A stretch of 64,000 nucleotides of DNA from an uncultured Lachnospiraceae bacterium. Its GTDB lineage: Bacteria > Bacillota > Clostridia > Lachnospirales > Lachnospiraceae. Below, piece by piece: positions 1-8,431 of the stretch. Positions within the stretch are counted from its first letter, which is position 1, and each line of letters starts with the position of its first letter. The notes under the pieces were generated by a model. That model made no database searches. It saw only the letters and a list, made by a program, of their open reading frames with translations, and was not told the DNA's origin. The stretch is from NCBI GenBank assembly GCA_947089905.1, contig CAMUMG010000007.1:62001-126000 (forward strand), given 5' to 3'. The translations under genes were made by a program, and so were the position numbers.

Positions 1-62
1 ATCTGCTTTGAGATTTTCAATAGAAAGATATTCACGATTTTGTTGTACGAGTTAAATGACTA

Positions 63-281
63 TTACAATAATTGTTTAATGATATCTACAGATGTACTCT
101 CCTCTACTGCTTCTTTATTCGACTGTTGAATCTGTAAATAGATTTCTTTTCGGTAAATAGAAACTGATTTTGGTGCACGAATTCCAACCTTTACCTGATC
201 ACCCTTAATTTCAAGAATAGTCACTTCAATATCATTTCCAAGCATAATAGATTCATTCATTTTTCTTGACAAAGCCAGCAT
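63..281 (-). CDS. csrA: CsrA, carbon storage / flagellin translation regulator
   Basis: 72-residue RNA-binding repressor that binds GGA-containing leaders; in flagellated Gram-positives its main target is the flagellin mRNA. The N-terminus [15 protein letters not shown] and the following [18 protein letters not shown] core are the CsrA signature, and the length is normal (about 60-75). The ATG shares one base with the fliW stop codon, so the two are probably translationally coupled. Last gene of the flgM operon inside the window; the flagellin gene expected nearby lies outside it. Very secure. Confidence 0.97.
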   Translation of the reverse strand: MLALSRKMNESIMLGNDIEVTILEIKGDQVKVGIRAPKSVSIYRKEIYLQIQQSNKEAVEESTSVDIIKQLL

Positions 282-748
282 TACTGTTCCCCCTTTGTTT
301 CTTTGAGCTTTTGAAACTGTTCATAAACCGCAAATTTTACTGGATAATCGGCATTTTCCGCAATGAGTTGGCATCCCTTTTTAGTATCTGCATTAATTAC
401 AAGAGGAGCCTTTAAATTTACTGTCATTTTGGTTAAATCCGAAGGAACCGTTAAGGTTACAAAAACTACTTGATTTTCTTCATTCAAATTTCCAAGAGAT
501 TGTAATGCGTCTTCATTTACAATGGGATTATAGTCCTCTTTTACTAGATCAGGATGAATAATCGGAAGTGCTAATGTTGGTTCTTCCAAACTTTGAAGCC
601 ATGAAATCGAAGATCTGGTTTCATTTTCATTATTATATAAGATAGTATAATGCTTTTGATTTTCAAATCCTAAAATTCCATTCTCAAATGTTAATACTTT
701 ATCCTCTGCCAGTTCAATTTCTCCAAAATGTTTTGTCTTTACAAGCAT
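281..748 (-). CDS. fliW: FliW, flagellar assembly factor and CsrA antagonist
   Basis: 155-residue cytoplasmic protein that in Bacillus binds either flagellin or CsrA, so free flagellin releases FliW to inhibit CsrA. The start [21 protein letters not shown] and the conserved [14 protein letters not shown] segment identify the family; the length is slightly above the B. subtilis protein. It overlaps csrA by one base and lies about 140 bases downstream of flgL, with a large hairpin in the gap. Confidence 0.96.
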   Translation of the reverse strand: MLVKTKHFGEIELAEDKVLTFENGILGFENQKHYTILYNNENETRSSISWLQSLEEPTLALPIIHPDLVKEDYNPIVNEDALQSLGNLNEENQVVFVTLTVPSDLTKMTVNLKAPLVINADTKKGCQLIAENADYPVKFAVYEQFQKLKETKGEQ

Positions 749-785
749 TTCTCTTTCTCCTTTTTCTTACTCTAAGATCAAATAA

Positions 786-876
786 AGCTGTTGTAAAATA
801 GATTTTAACTACCATATGTTTTGGGCATTATATTTTCTATCCATATATGGTATAAAAATTTTATCTTACAACAGCT
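786..876. repeat. Long imperfect hairpin between flgL and fliW
   Basis: A 91-base inverted repeat with perfect 11-base ends (AGCTGTTGTAA at 786-796, TTACAACAGCT at 866-876) and a second paired block inside (ACCATAT with ATATGGT). On the minus strand it is followed by TTTATTT, so it may act as a weak terminator or RNA-processing hairpin within the flagellar operon. A second hairpin of similar size and ends occurs at 16693-16779. No target-site duplication is visible. Confidence 0.7.
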
Positions 877-891
877 CCTATCACTGACTAC

Positions 892-2448
892 TTAAATAAA
901 ATCAAGTAATGTATTTTTTACTACCTTTGCAGCCGCTGACAGAGCAGCATTATATATTGTTTCCTGAGAGTTATAATTTATAACTGTATCCACAATATCG
1001 GCATCTTCATTATTAGAAAGCATCTCTTCAAAATCTGTTTGCTCAGTAGAAAGTCTACTTTCTGTCAACTGTAGACGAACATATCGACTTCCTAAGTCTG
1101 CGGAAGCAACACTAACTACATTCTGTTGTTTTTCAATTTCTGTTAAGCCTCTTGCAAAACAAGACTGCATTACTTCTGTCTTTAAGGTATATTCTGTATT
1201 TAAAATTCCTAACATCTCATTTAATGCTGTTTTTTGTTGTTCTGTAAGAGAACTATCAGAAAGCATCTTTTTTGTTTCATCAATCTTAGTCTGAGTATCT
1301 ATTACACTGTTAATTGCACTAACCATTTCGTCAATAATACGTCCAGAATCGTGTAAAATTGCATCACTGCCTTGAGTATTAATCGTCATCTTTTGACTAA
1401 AGTTGATCTCATATTGAAGCTGCTGATTCTGTTTGGTATAGACAAGTGGCTCTTGTTCACCATCTGGATCATCCTCATTTATATTGCTGAGATCGGTTAC
1501 AGTACAATCAAAATAGTGTTCTGGTCGAAGATCATTTTTAAAAAATTTATTCTTTTCATACTCTACATGAATACTTGGGCGATTACTCCATTCATTATAA
1601 AGATCAGGAGGAATAATCAATTCTCCTGTATCAGTCAAATAGTGAATTACTCCTTCCTCTGGCTGATAAGCAGAAGCTTCGGTAGAACCCATAAAAACAA
1701 TATCTCCAGAATATTCTTCTTCTATTAAAACTCCATCTTCATCGTATTGATATTTTCCTTCTTCATCTAAGGTTGGAAAAGTAATTTGGATTGTTCCGTC
1801 TTCGTCTTCTTTCTTTAAATTGTCATATGCAAGTCGAAGTCGATATGCCTCAATTACATTTGGTTTTTGACTAAAATCACTTGCCTGTGGATCATCTGGA
1901 TTATAAGCATTTATATCTAATGAATAAATCGGACGTTTAATTAAATCAATATCTGTACCAGCCAAACATTCTGTCATCTTATAATTATACTGTTGTGTCG
2001 GTTCATTAAATACTAAACTGGTATCTGTTTTAAATCCTGTAAACACATATCTTCCTGCATAGTTAGTATTTCCCTCTTGATAAATCTGCTGTTTTAGTTC
2101 CTCCAAAGTTTTCACAATATTATTGCGATCTTCTTCGGTTAGTGGATCGTTAGCTCCTTGAACGCAATATGTGTGTACTTGTGTTAAAATATCATTTACT
2201 ACTTCTAAGGAACTCTCTGTTGCATCCATCCACGCATAGGCATCAGGAATATTTCTTTCATAATATTGATTAAGTTCTGACAAATTGGTACGGAGTTTCA
2301 GTGCACGTACTGCTATAATTGGATCTTCTGAGGGCTTTTGAATTTTTAACCCTGTAGCATACTGCATTTCTAACTTCGACATAGCATTCTTATTACTATT
2401 AATATTATAAAGCATGTTATTGGTCATCATCTTATTGGTAACACGCAT
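892..2448 (-). CDS. flgL: FlgL, flagellar hook-filament junction protein (HAP3)
   Basis: 518-residue hook-associated protein that with FlgK joins hook to filament and is exported by the flagellar type III apparatus. The N-terminus (MRVTNKMMTNNMLYNINSNK, then ATGLKIQKPSEDP) and the C-terminal coiled segment ending NYNSQETIYNAALSAAAKVV have flagellin/FlgL character. It is much longer than B. subtilis FlgL (about 300), because of an acidic variable insertion around residues 170-350. Fourth structural gene after flgM, 37 bases from flgK. Confidence 0.93.
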   Translation of the reverse strand: MRVTNKMMTNNMLYNINSNKNAMSKLEMQYATGLKIQKPSEDPIIAVRALKLRTNLSELNQYYERNIPDAYAWMDATESSLEVVNDILTQVHTYCVQGANDPLTEEDRNNIVKTLEELKQQIYQEGNTNYAGRYVFTGFKTDTSLVFNEPTQQYNYKMTECLAGTDIDLIKRPIYSLDINAYNPDDPQASDFSQKPNVIEAYRLRLAYDNLKKEDEDGTIQITFPTLDEEGKYQYDEDGVLIEEEYSGDIVFMGSTEASAYQPEEGVIHYLTDTGELIIPPDLYNEWSNRPSIHVEYEKNKFFKNDLRPEHYFDCTVTDLSNINEDDPDGEQEPLVYTKQNQQLQYEINFSQKMTINTQGSDAILHDSGRIIDEMVSAINSVIDTQTKIDETKKMLSDSSLTEQQKTALNEMLGILNTEYTLKTEVMQSCFARGLTEIEKQQNVVSVASADLGSRYVRLQLTESRLSTEQTDFEEMLSNNEDADIVDTVINYNSQETIYNAALSAAAKVVKNTLLDFI

Positions 2449-2485
2449 TGTACAGTCCTCTCTTTCTACAGTAATTTACCTATTT

Positions 2486-4333
2486 TTAAGCACCCATATA
2501 GTTAATCAGACGCTCATAAATCTCATCCATAACTGAAATTACTTTTGCAGAAAGATTATAGGCATTCTGATACCGAATTAAATTCATTCCTTCTTCGTCT
2601 GAATCTACACCACTAATAGAGAGTCTTTGATTCGTAACCGAAGCCAAAATATTTTCCTGACTTTCTGACAAACTTTTGGTTTTATCTGTATCAATTCCGA
2701 TTTCTGCTACTAATGTCTGAAAAAAGCTCATCGGCTTTCCTTGGTGAAACATCGTTTCATCTGTTTTTAACGCTAAAAGTTTTAATGCCACATCTGCCTG
2801 CTCTACACCATCATGAATATTAGAAGCGGCTGCAAATTTTTTTTCATCTTTATAAACTTCTTGCGTAACACGACAGTTTTGTGTTGTCATAAAATAATAA
2901 CTTCCATAATTCTTTTCTTCCTCTTCTAAGGCATATGCACCTGTTTTTGAGGTAAAAAGAACACCTGCTTCTTCATTTTGTTCTGAATTTTCAAAAATAT
3001 AATCTTTTCCGCTTACAACATCCATTGCATTAAAGAAATCCAATCCTTTTTCCCCATTGAGATCCTGCCCTGTTTTGTGGATATCGTTAAATTCCTTAGA
3101 AAATGTTCGAAGAAATTCATTCATCTGTGCCATATAATATGGAATTCCCTTATAGTCAATGTTTTGTCCAATAAAAACTTCTTCTTCCTCATAAGAATAA
3201 GCTAATCCTTGTTCTCTTTCATCCAAAGAAAATTCATAGATATACTCTCCGGTCTCCTCGTCTTTTGTCACCTGAAAACCAGTATAAGTATACTCATAAT
3301 TTCCAACTGTCAACTTTCCCTGTGGTGGAATATTCAATCTCATTTCACTATTATAATTCGTATTCGTAATTCTTATTGTATAATCCCCTTCGCCACCTTC
3401 TGCTTTGCCATGAAAAGCCTCTTCGTTGTTTCCATCCCGAACCTGCATTAAAGCATAAAACGCTCCACCTAAAGTTCCACTGTCTAAACTAAACTTTGAA
3501 CCATCCTCAAATGCAATATCAAACAATCCATCAATATCCATCTGATTGATTTTTTCTTTTCTTGGCACGCAAATTAAATTGTTGACATGATCATCTTCTA
3601 CCATAATCTGTCCGTTCATACGTACAATATAACTTGAAATACCTACGTCATCTCCTACAACACGCTCTGTTACCTTAACAGCACCTGATTTGGAGAGTTC
3701 ATCAATTAATAAAGCTCTTTGATCTCTTAGATCGTTGGCTCTTCTTCCATTTACCTCTATTACATTGATCTGTTTATTAAGAGAAGCAATTCTTGAAGTA
3801 ATAGAATTGACATGTTCTACCTGATTTTTAACTTCAATATTACATTCATCTTGAACCTTTCTCAAACTTTCTGAAAGGAAGTTAAAATATTCGCAGAAAC
3901 TTTGACCATAGCTGGAAACTTGGGTTCGAATCGTTAAATCGGCTGGACTTTTTGTAAGCTCTTGTAAACTATCATAAAATTTATTAAATGTTGTTGTAAA
4001 ACCATCCAATGTTAATTCATTAAAATAACTTTCAATCTGTGTCATATAACTATTCTTTGTTTCATATTCGCCAAGTAATGTACTGTTTTTTAAATATTTC
4101 AGATCATAATATTCATCACGAACCTGAACGATATCCTTTACATCTACACCTGTTCCAGCCATACCGTAATTACTGTAAACACGAAGTGCACCACTTGCTT
4201 CTTGTTTTACTTGTTGTCTTGAATAGCCTTCTGTTTCTGCATTGGAAATATTATGGGCAGTTGTATTAATTCCTGCATTTGCTGCATAGATTCCCGACTT
4301 TCCAATCGTTAAACCAAAAAATGTTGATGGCAT
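2486..4333 (-). CDS. flgK: FlgK, hook-associated protein 1 (copy A)
   Basis: 615-residue hook-filament junction protein. The N-terminus has the rod/hook export signature (GKSGIYAANAGINTTAHNIS, then NAETEGYSRQQV), and the C-terminus GMNLIRYQNAYNLSAKVISV is the flagellar basal-body C domain. The middle is a variable acidic region. It follows a second flgK-like gene after 17 bases; the two have clearly diverged but share both terminal domains. Which one is the main HAP1 cannot be decided from sequence alone. Confidence 0.92.
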   Translation of the reverse strand: MPSTFFGLTIGKSGIYAANAGINTTAHNISNAETEGYSRQQVKQEASGALRVYSNYGMAGTGVDVKDIVQVRDEYYDLKYLKNSTLLGEYETKNSYMTQIESYFNELTLDGFTTTFNKFYDSLQELTKSPADLTIRTQVSSYGQSFCEYFNFLSESLRKVQDECNIEVKNQVEHVNSITSRIASLNKQINVIEVNGRRANDLRDQRALLIDELSKSGAVKVTERVVGDDVGISSYIVRMNGQIMVEDDHVNNLICVPRKEKINQMDIDGLFDIAFEDGSKFSLDSGTLGGAFYALMQVRDGNNEEAFHGKAEGGEGDYTIRITNTNYNSEMRLNIPPQGKLTVGNYEYTYTGFQVTKDEETGEYIYEFSLDEREQGLAYSYEEEEVFIGQNIDYKGIPYYMAQMNEFLRTFSKEFNDIHKTGQDLNGEKGLDFFNAMDVVSGKDYIFENSEQNEEAGVLFTSKTGAYALEEEEKNYGSYYFMTTQNCRVTQEVYKDEKKFAAASNIHDGVEQADVALKLLALKTDETMFHQGKPMSFFQTLVAEIGIDTDKTKSLSESQENILASVTNQRLSISGVDSDEEGMNLIRYQNAYNLSAKVISVMDEIYERLINYMGA

Positions 4334-4350
4334 ATTTTCTTCCTCCCTTT

Positions 4351-6234
4351 TTACATTCTTGTAAGAAGATGTTCCAACATATCATCTACTACGTTGACAT
4401 ATCTTGCTGCAGCATTATAGGCATGATGGAACTTAATCATATTAGTCAATTCTTCATCGGAAGAAACTCCTGCAACTTCCATTCTCTGGTTATTTAAACT
4501 ATCTGTCATCACCTGCTGATTTTTACAAATAGAGTCTAACTTTTCTCCTTTTGCTGCAATTTCTCCAATAAACGCATTATAATACTGATCAAAATTATTC
4601 ATGGTCAAGGTATTTGGATCTAAGGTTGCAAATGGAGTCTGCCATGCTGTAATTAATTTATTTGCCGTTTCTAAGTCGTAATCTTTTGTTCCCCCTTGTA
4701 GTGTCAGAGGCAGTTTAGACTGATCTTCCAAAACGCTTTGATTTACACGAATCTCTCCAAGCGTATAAAGTGAATAATTATCGCTTTTATCCTCTTCATA
4801 ATAGATTCTTGCTGTCAAGGTTGTTCCGTCTTCTAGTGTAATCTCCTGCGGATCTAAATATCTTGGAATCGATTTTCTTGAAAACAATTCCTCTCCTAAT
4901 GTTGCAGGAGGTCCATCCATACCAATCGGAGCATTTTCCTCATCTAAAATCTTAATTGTCGTATCCTCTTCGTATGTATATTCCGTTCCATTTGGCATAG
5001 TAACTGTAGTCCCTGCTGGTATTACTACTTCCTTATTTGGACATAAAATATCATTTAAAGTAGTCACAATTCCGTGAATTAATTGATCAAACTGTGCTTG
5101 GGTACTCATGATAATAGAAGGATTGATTTCTCTATTATACTTTTCTACAGCCACATTGTACTCATTGAGTGCCAAATCATATTCTTCTGATAAAAACTCT
5201 CCATCTTCATCATAAAAATTATCTTTTACTGGTGCAACTGGAATATCTAAATAGTTAGCAACTTTCGTTCCTCTTGCCAATAAAAGTCCTTTTAATGAAC
5301 CTATATCTGTACGTTCTTCTAATGACGGAAGTCTATTAAAATCAAAAACTTCAACATCTCCATAGGAAGGCCAGATCGGAACTAACATCTGTGAATTTTC
5401 ATTTGCAGATATCCCCTCTGGGAGATTTCCGTCTTCATCTAACTCTAACTTTTCAAACTGTAAGTCTGCAATCGTCTTTGTACTCATATGAAGCACCATA
5501 TCCTCTAATACAAATGGTACTCCTTCTGCGACTACAGTTACTTTTCCCTGTGGATTTTCACGATAAGATATTTTGATAAGCTGTCCTAGTTCATCTAAAA
5601 GACTATTTCTCTCATCTCTTAAATCATTGGCATGTTCTTGTTTTGCTGCTTCATAACCACTGATTTTATTATTTAATTCGTCGATACGATCTCCAATTTC
5701 ATTGATTCTATCAACATTGGATTTAATTTTACTATTCAGATTTAATTGATATTCTTTTAATTGATTATGTATATTTTCAGCACGCTCAATAAAACTAACT
5801 CCTGTTTCAATTAAAGAAGCGCGCGTTACAAGACTGTCTGGTTCTTTTGCTAACTCCTGTAGAGCTTCCCAGAGATCTTCAAGATTATTTTGAAAAGCAA
5901 CTCCCTGTAATTCTCCCATCTGATTTTCAATTTCATCTACTGTTTCATACTGAGAATCATAAAAGCCCTGACGTCCTACCTCTCTTCGGTATGCCTTATC
6001 CAAAAAAGTATCTCGAACCTGTAATACTGCTTGTGTATCTACTCCCAGACCACTTTGTAAGGTATTATATGCTGTTTGACCTAAATTTACAAACGGAGAA
6101 CTGCCAAGAAGCACTTGCTGCCTGACATAGCCCTCCGTATCTACATTTGCAAGATTATGACCGGTTGTATTCAAAGAGTACTGGCTTGCTCTAAGCCCGG
6201 ATACACCGATATACAAACTACCCATTAATGACAT
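4351..6234 (-). CDS. flgK: FlgK, hook-associated protein 1 (copy B)
   Basis: 627-residue paralogue of the next gene. The N-terminus MSLMGSLYIGVSGLRASQYS followed by NTTGHNLANVDTEGYVRQQV is a canonical FlgK start, and the end ELTNMIKFHHAYNAAARYVN is the matching C-terminal domain. Lies directly after flgN, the FlgK/FlgL chaperone. By order in the operon this is the conventional flgK position; the adjacent gene would then be the extra copy. Confidence 0.93.
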   Translation of the reverse strand: MSLMGSLYIGVSGLRASQYSLNTTGHNLANVDTEGYVRQQVLLGSSPFVNLGQTAYNTLQSGLGVDTQAVLQVRDTFLDKAYRREVGRQGFYDSQYETVDEIENQMGELQGVAFQNNLEDLWEALQELAKEPDSLVTRASLIETGVSFIERAENIHNQLKEYQLNLNSKIKSNVDRINEIGDRIDELNNKISGYEAAKQEHANDLRDERNSLLDELGQLIKISYRENPQGKVTVVAEGVPFVLEDMVLHMSTKTIADLQFEKLELDEDGNLPEGISANENSQMLVPIWPSYGDVEVFDFNRLPSLEERTDIGSLKGLLLARGTKVANYLDIPVAPVKDNFYDEDGEFLSEEYDLALNEYNVAVEKYNREINPSIIMSTQAQFDQLIHGIVTTLNDILCPNKEVVIPAGTTVTMPNGTEYTYEEDTTIKILDEENAPIGMDGPPATLGEELFSRKSIPRYLDPQEITLEDGTTLTARIYYEEDKSDNYSLYTLGEIRVNQSVLEDQSKLPLTLQGGTKDYDLETANKLITAWQTPFATLDPNTLTMNNFDQYYNAFIGEIAAKGEKLDSICKNQQVMTDSLNNQRMEVAGVSSDEELTNMIKFHHAYNAAARYVNVVDDMLEHLLTRM

Positions 6235-6254
6235 AGAATCTCACCTCATTCTGG

Positions 6255-6770
6255 TTATTGTTTTGCATCAAACATCCCTGTTTGTGCAACCTGCGACTCC
6301 CATTGAGCTGCCGTCTTTGTATAGTTATTTGTCCCCGGTGACATCCTTGTACTCTGAATCAAATTCATATTGAATTCTATCATCTCTAGGGATTGTTGAA
6401 TTAAAGATTTATTTTGATCATTGACTTGAACCAGCCGCTTTAAGGTCTTTTTTAAAGAATCATGTACACTACATAACTCTTTATGTTCCTTTGGCTGTTT
6501 TTTCAGAAGCTCTGCAATCGCTTTGATATTTAATGTTTCTGGTTTACGGTTTGTCACCGTTGCCATATTAATAATGACCTCCTGCCTTTTACGTTCAAGA
6601 GCATTGATTTGTTCCACTACCCGCTGCTCCTGTTCTGTAATCTCTTGCAAGGCTTGGAGGTCATTTTTAATAATAGTCTGTGTCTTTTTTTCTTCTATCG
6701 GAATTAACTTCTGATAAATTTCATCCTCCGACTGTAACACTGTAATCAATTCTTCTATTAAGCTCGCCAC
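6255..6770 (-). CDS. flgN: FlgN, export chaperone for FlgK/FlgL
   Basis: Helical cytoplasmic chaperone, 171 residues from the preferred GTG start, beginning VASLIEELITVLQSEDEIYQ. I chose GTG at 6770 because a GGGGGG SD lies 6 bases upstream; a longer reading frame to 6821 would run into flgM and lacks such a site. The glutamate/glutamine-rich coiled-coil and the short conserved tail fit the FlgN family. Sits between flgM and flgK as in B. subtilis. Confidence 0.9.
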   Translation of the reverse strand: MASLIEELITVLQSEDEIYQKLIPIEEKKTQTIIKNDLQALQEITEQEQRVVEQINALERKRQEVIINMATVTNRKPETLNIKAIAELLKKQPKEHKELCSVHDSLKKTLKRLVQVNDQNKSLIQQSLEMIEFNMNLIQSTRMSPGTNNYTKTAAQWESQVAQTGMFDAKQ

Positions 6771-6792
6771 GTTTTTCCCCCCGTTCGAACTT

Positions 6793-7071
6793 TTACACGG
6801 ATTGATTAAAATAACGATCAATCAGTTTATCTGCTAACTTTTCTCCGCTTACATCATAAGTTCCAGAGGCAATCTTTTGCTTAATCGCCTCTACCTTATC
6901 CTCTCGAATATCCGGGGCGGCTGCAACTGCTGCTTTTGCTGTCTGATAATCCTTTCCGGCTTGAGAAATCTCAACTTTATCCTTGAAGCTTTTGTTCTCC
7001 GACCTCTTAATTTTTGTTGTTTTATCCGCTTGATAGAGCTGGCTCACCTTATGAAATGTATCAATACGCAT
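6793..7071 (-). CDS. flgM: FlgM, anti-sigma-28 factor
   Basis: 92-residue negative regulator of SigD/FliA; binds sigma-28 until exported through the completed hook. The start MRIDTFHKVSQLYQ and C-terminal VEAIKQKIASGTYDVSGEKL (sigma-binding region) are diagnostic. ATG at 7071 has AGGTGG eight bases upstream; a GTG at 7083 lies inside that SD and is rejected. First gene of the operon, directly behind a sigma-28 promoter (7123-7149), giving the usual feedback loop. Confidence 0.95.
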   Translation of the reverse strand: MRIDTFHKVSQLYQADKTTKIKRSENKSFKDKVEISQAGKDYQTAKAAVAAAPDIREDKVEAIKQKIASGTYDVSGEKLADKLIDRYFNQSV

Positions 7072-7122
7072 ACTTTTCACCACCTGACTTTTATTCTTTT
7101 AAGCATTAATCCTCTACTTGTA

Positions 7123-7149
7123 TTATCGGATAAATTTTGGATTTCTTTA
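7123..7149 (-). promoter_or_regulatory. Sigma-28 (SigD/FliA) promoter of the flgM operon
   Basis: On the minus strand: TAAA (7149-7146), a 15-base spacer, then TCCGATAA (7130-7123). This matches the sigma-28 consensus TAAA-N15-GCCGATAA in 11 of 12 positions. It lies about 50 bases upstream of the flgM start, and no other promoter is apparent in the gap after lysA. Confidence 0.88.
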
Positions 7150-7166
7150 GAGGAAAAGCGAATAAA

Positions 7167-8417
7167 TTAAAAGAAAGAACTAAAATCAAAAGTTGCAAAG
7201 TAATCTTTTGGCGTTTCTGCACGTCTGATTAATTCTACGCTCTGATCCATTTTTAATAAAAGTTCTGCCGAACGAAGTCTTCCATTATAATTATATCCCA
7301 TAGAAAAACCATGGGCTCCTGTATCATGAATTACAAGATAATCCCCAATTTCAATTTTAGGAAGCATACGATCAATGGCGAATTTATCATTGTTTTCACA
7401 AAGAGAACCTACAATATCATATTTATGATCACAGATAAACTCTTCTTTCCCTAAAACTGTAATATGATGATATGCTCCATACATGGCAGGACGCATCAAG
7501 TTTACAGCACAGGCATCTACTCCAATATATTCTTTATAGATGTGTTTTTCATGAATTACTTTTGTAATCAAATGTCCATATGGAGCTAACATATACCTTC
7601 CTAATTCTGTGTAGATTGCTACATCTCCCATGCCTTCTGGCTCTAAGATCTGCTCATAGGCTTTTCTTACACCCTCACCAATCACTTCAATATCATTTGG
7701 CTGCTGATCAGGATAATACGGAACACCTACTCCTCCAGAAAGATTGATAAATGTAATACAAACTCCTGTCTTTTTAGTAATCTCTACAGCAAGTTCAAAA
7801 AGTGTTTTTGCTAACATTGGATAATAGTCATTTGTTACAGTATTACTGCATAAAAACGAATGAATCCCAAAGTTTTTTACTCCCATTGTTTTTAAACGGG
7901 TAAACGCTTCTATAAGTTGTTCTTTTGTCATGCCATATTTTGCATCACCAGGGTTATCCATAATAGAATTACTAACCTTATAAGTTCCACCGGGATTATA
8001 CCGGCAGCAAATCGTTTCTGGAATTTTACACTCTTTGTCTAAAAAATCAATCATTGTAATATCATCTAAATTAATAATACCTTCTAACTGTCTTACCTTT
8101 GTAAACTCTCCTTCTGGGGTATCATTTGACGAAAACATAATATCACTTCCATGAAAGCCACATGCTTCACTTAAAAGCAGTTCTGTCATAGAAGAACAAT
8201 CCACACCACAACCTTCTTCTTGTAATATCTTTAAAATAAAGGGATTTGGAGTCGCTTTGACCGCAAAATATTCCCTAAATCCTTTATTCCATGAAAATGC
8301 TTTTTTTAATCTAGCTGCATTTTCTCGAATTCCTCTTTCATCATAAATATGAAATGGAGTTGGATACGTCTTAGCAATATCTATTATTTTTTCTTTTGTT
8401 ATAAAGGGCTGTTTCAT
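7167..8417 (-). CDS. lysA: Diaminopimelate decarboxylase (LysA-type)
   Basis: PLP enzyme of alanine-racemase fold (type III) that converts meso-diaminopimelate to lysine. The PLP lysine is in EYFAVKATPNPF near residue 58 and the glycine loop is LSGGVGVPYYPD. About 416 residues, normal for the family. ATG at 8417 is preferred over the in-frame ATG twelve bases upstream, because that ATG is part of the SD decamer AGAAATGAGG (8433-8424). It sits 14 bases behind the tagF-like gene, so lysine supply is linked to envelope synthesis. A carboxynorspermidine decarboxylase is an alternative but less likely. Confidence 0.87.
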   Translation of the reverse strand: MKQPFITKEKIIDIAKTYPTPFHIYDERGIRENAARLKKAFSWNKGFREYFAVKATPNPFILKILQEEGCGVDCSSMTELLLSEACGFHGSDIMFSSNDTPEGEFTKVRQLEGIINLDDITMIDFLDKECKIPETICCRYNPGGTYKVSNSIMDNPGDAKYGMTKEQLIEAFTRLKTMGVKNFGIHSFLCSNTVTNDYYPMLAKTLFELAVEITKKTGVCITFINLSGGVGVPYYPDQQPNDIEVIGEGVRKAYEQILEPEGMGDVAIYTELGRYMLAPYGHLITKVIHEKHIYKEYIGVDACAVNLMRPAMYGAYHHITVLGKEEFICDHKYDIVGSLCENNDKFAIDRMLPKIEIGDYLVIHDTGAHGFSMGYNYNGRLRSAELLLKMDQSVELIRRAETPKDYFATFDFSSFF

Positions 8418-8431
8418 TTTTTTCCTCATTT

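Noticed and set aside
1-62. Possible coding sequence on the minus strand past csrA
   Set aside because: A frame reading LVQQNREYLSIENLKAD follows a stop and has no start codon in view; too short to call.
8429-8429. ATG within AGAAATGAGG as the start of lysA, tagD, pncB and MBL genes
   Set aside because: The same ATG is out of frame in parC-like, proS and PARG genes, so it is better read as part of the SD.
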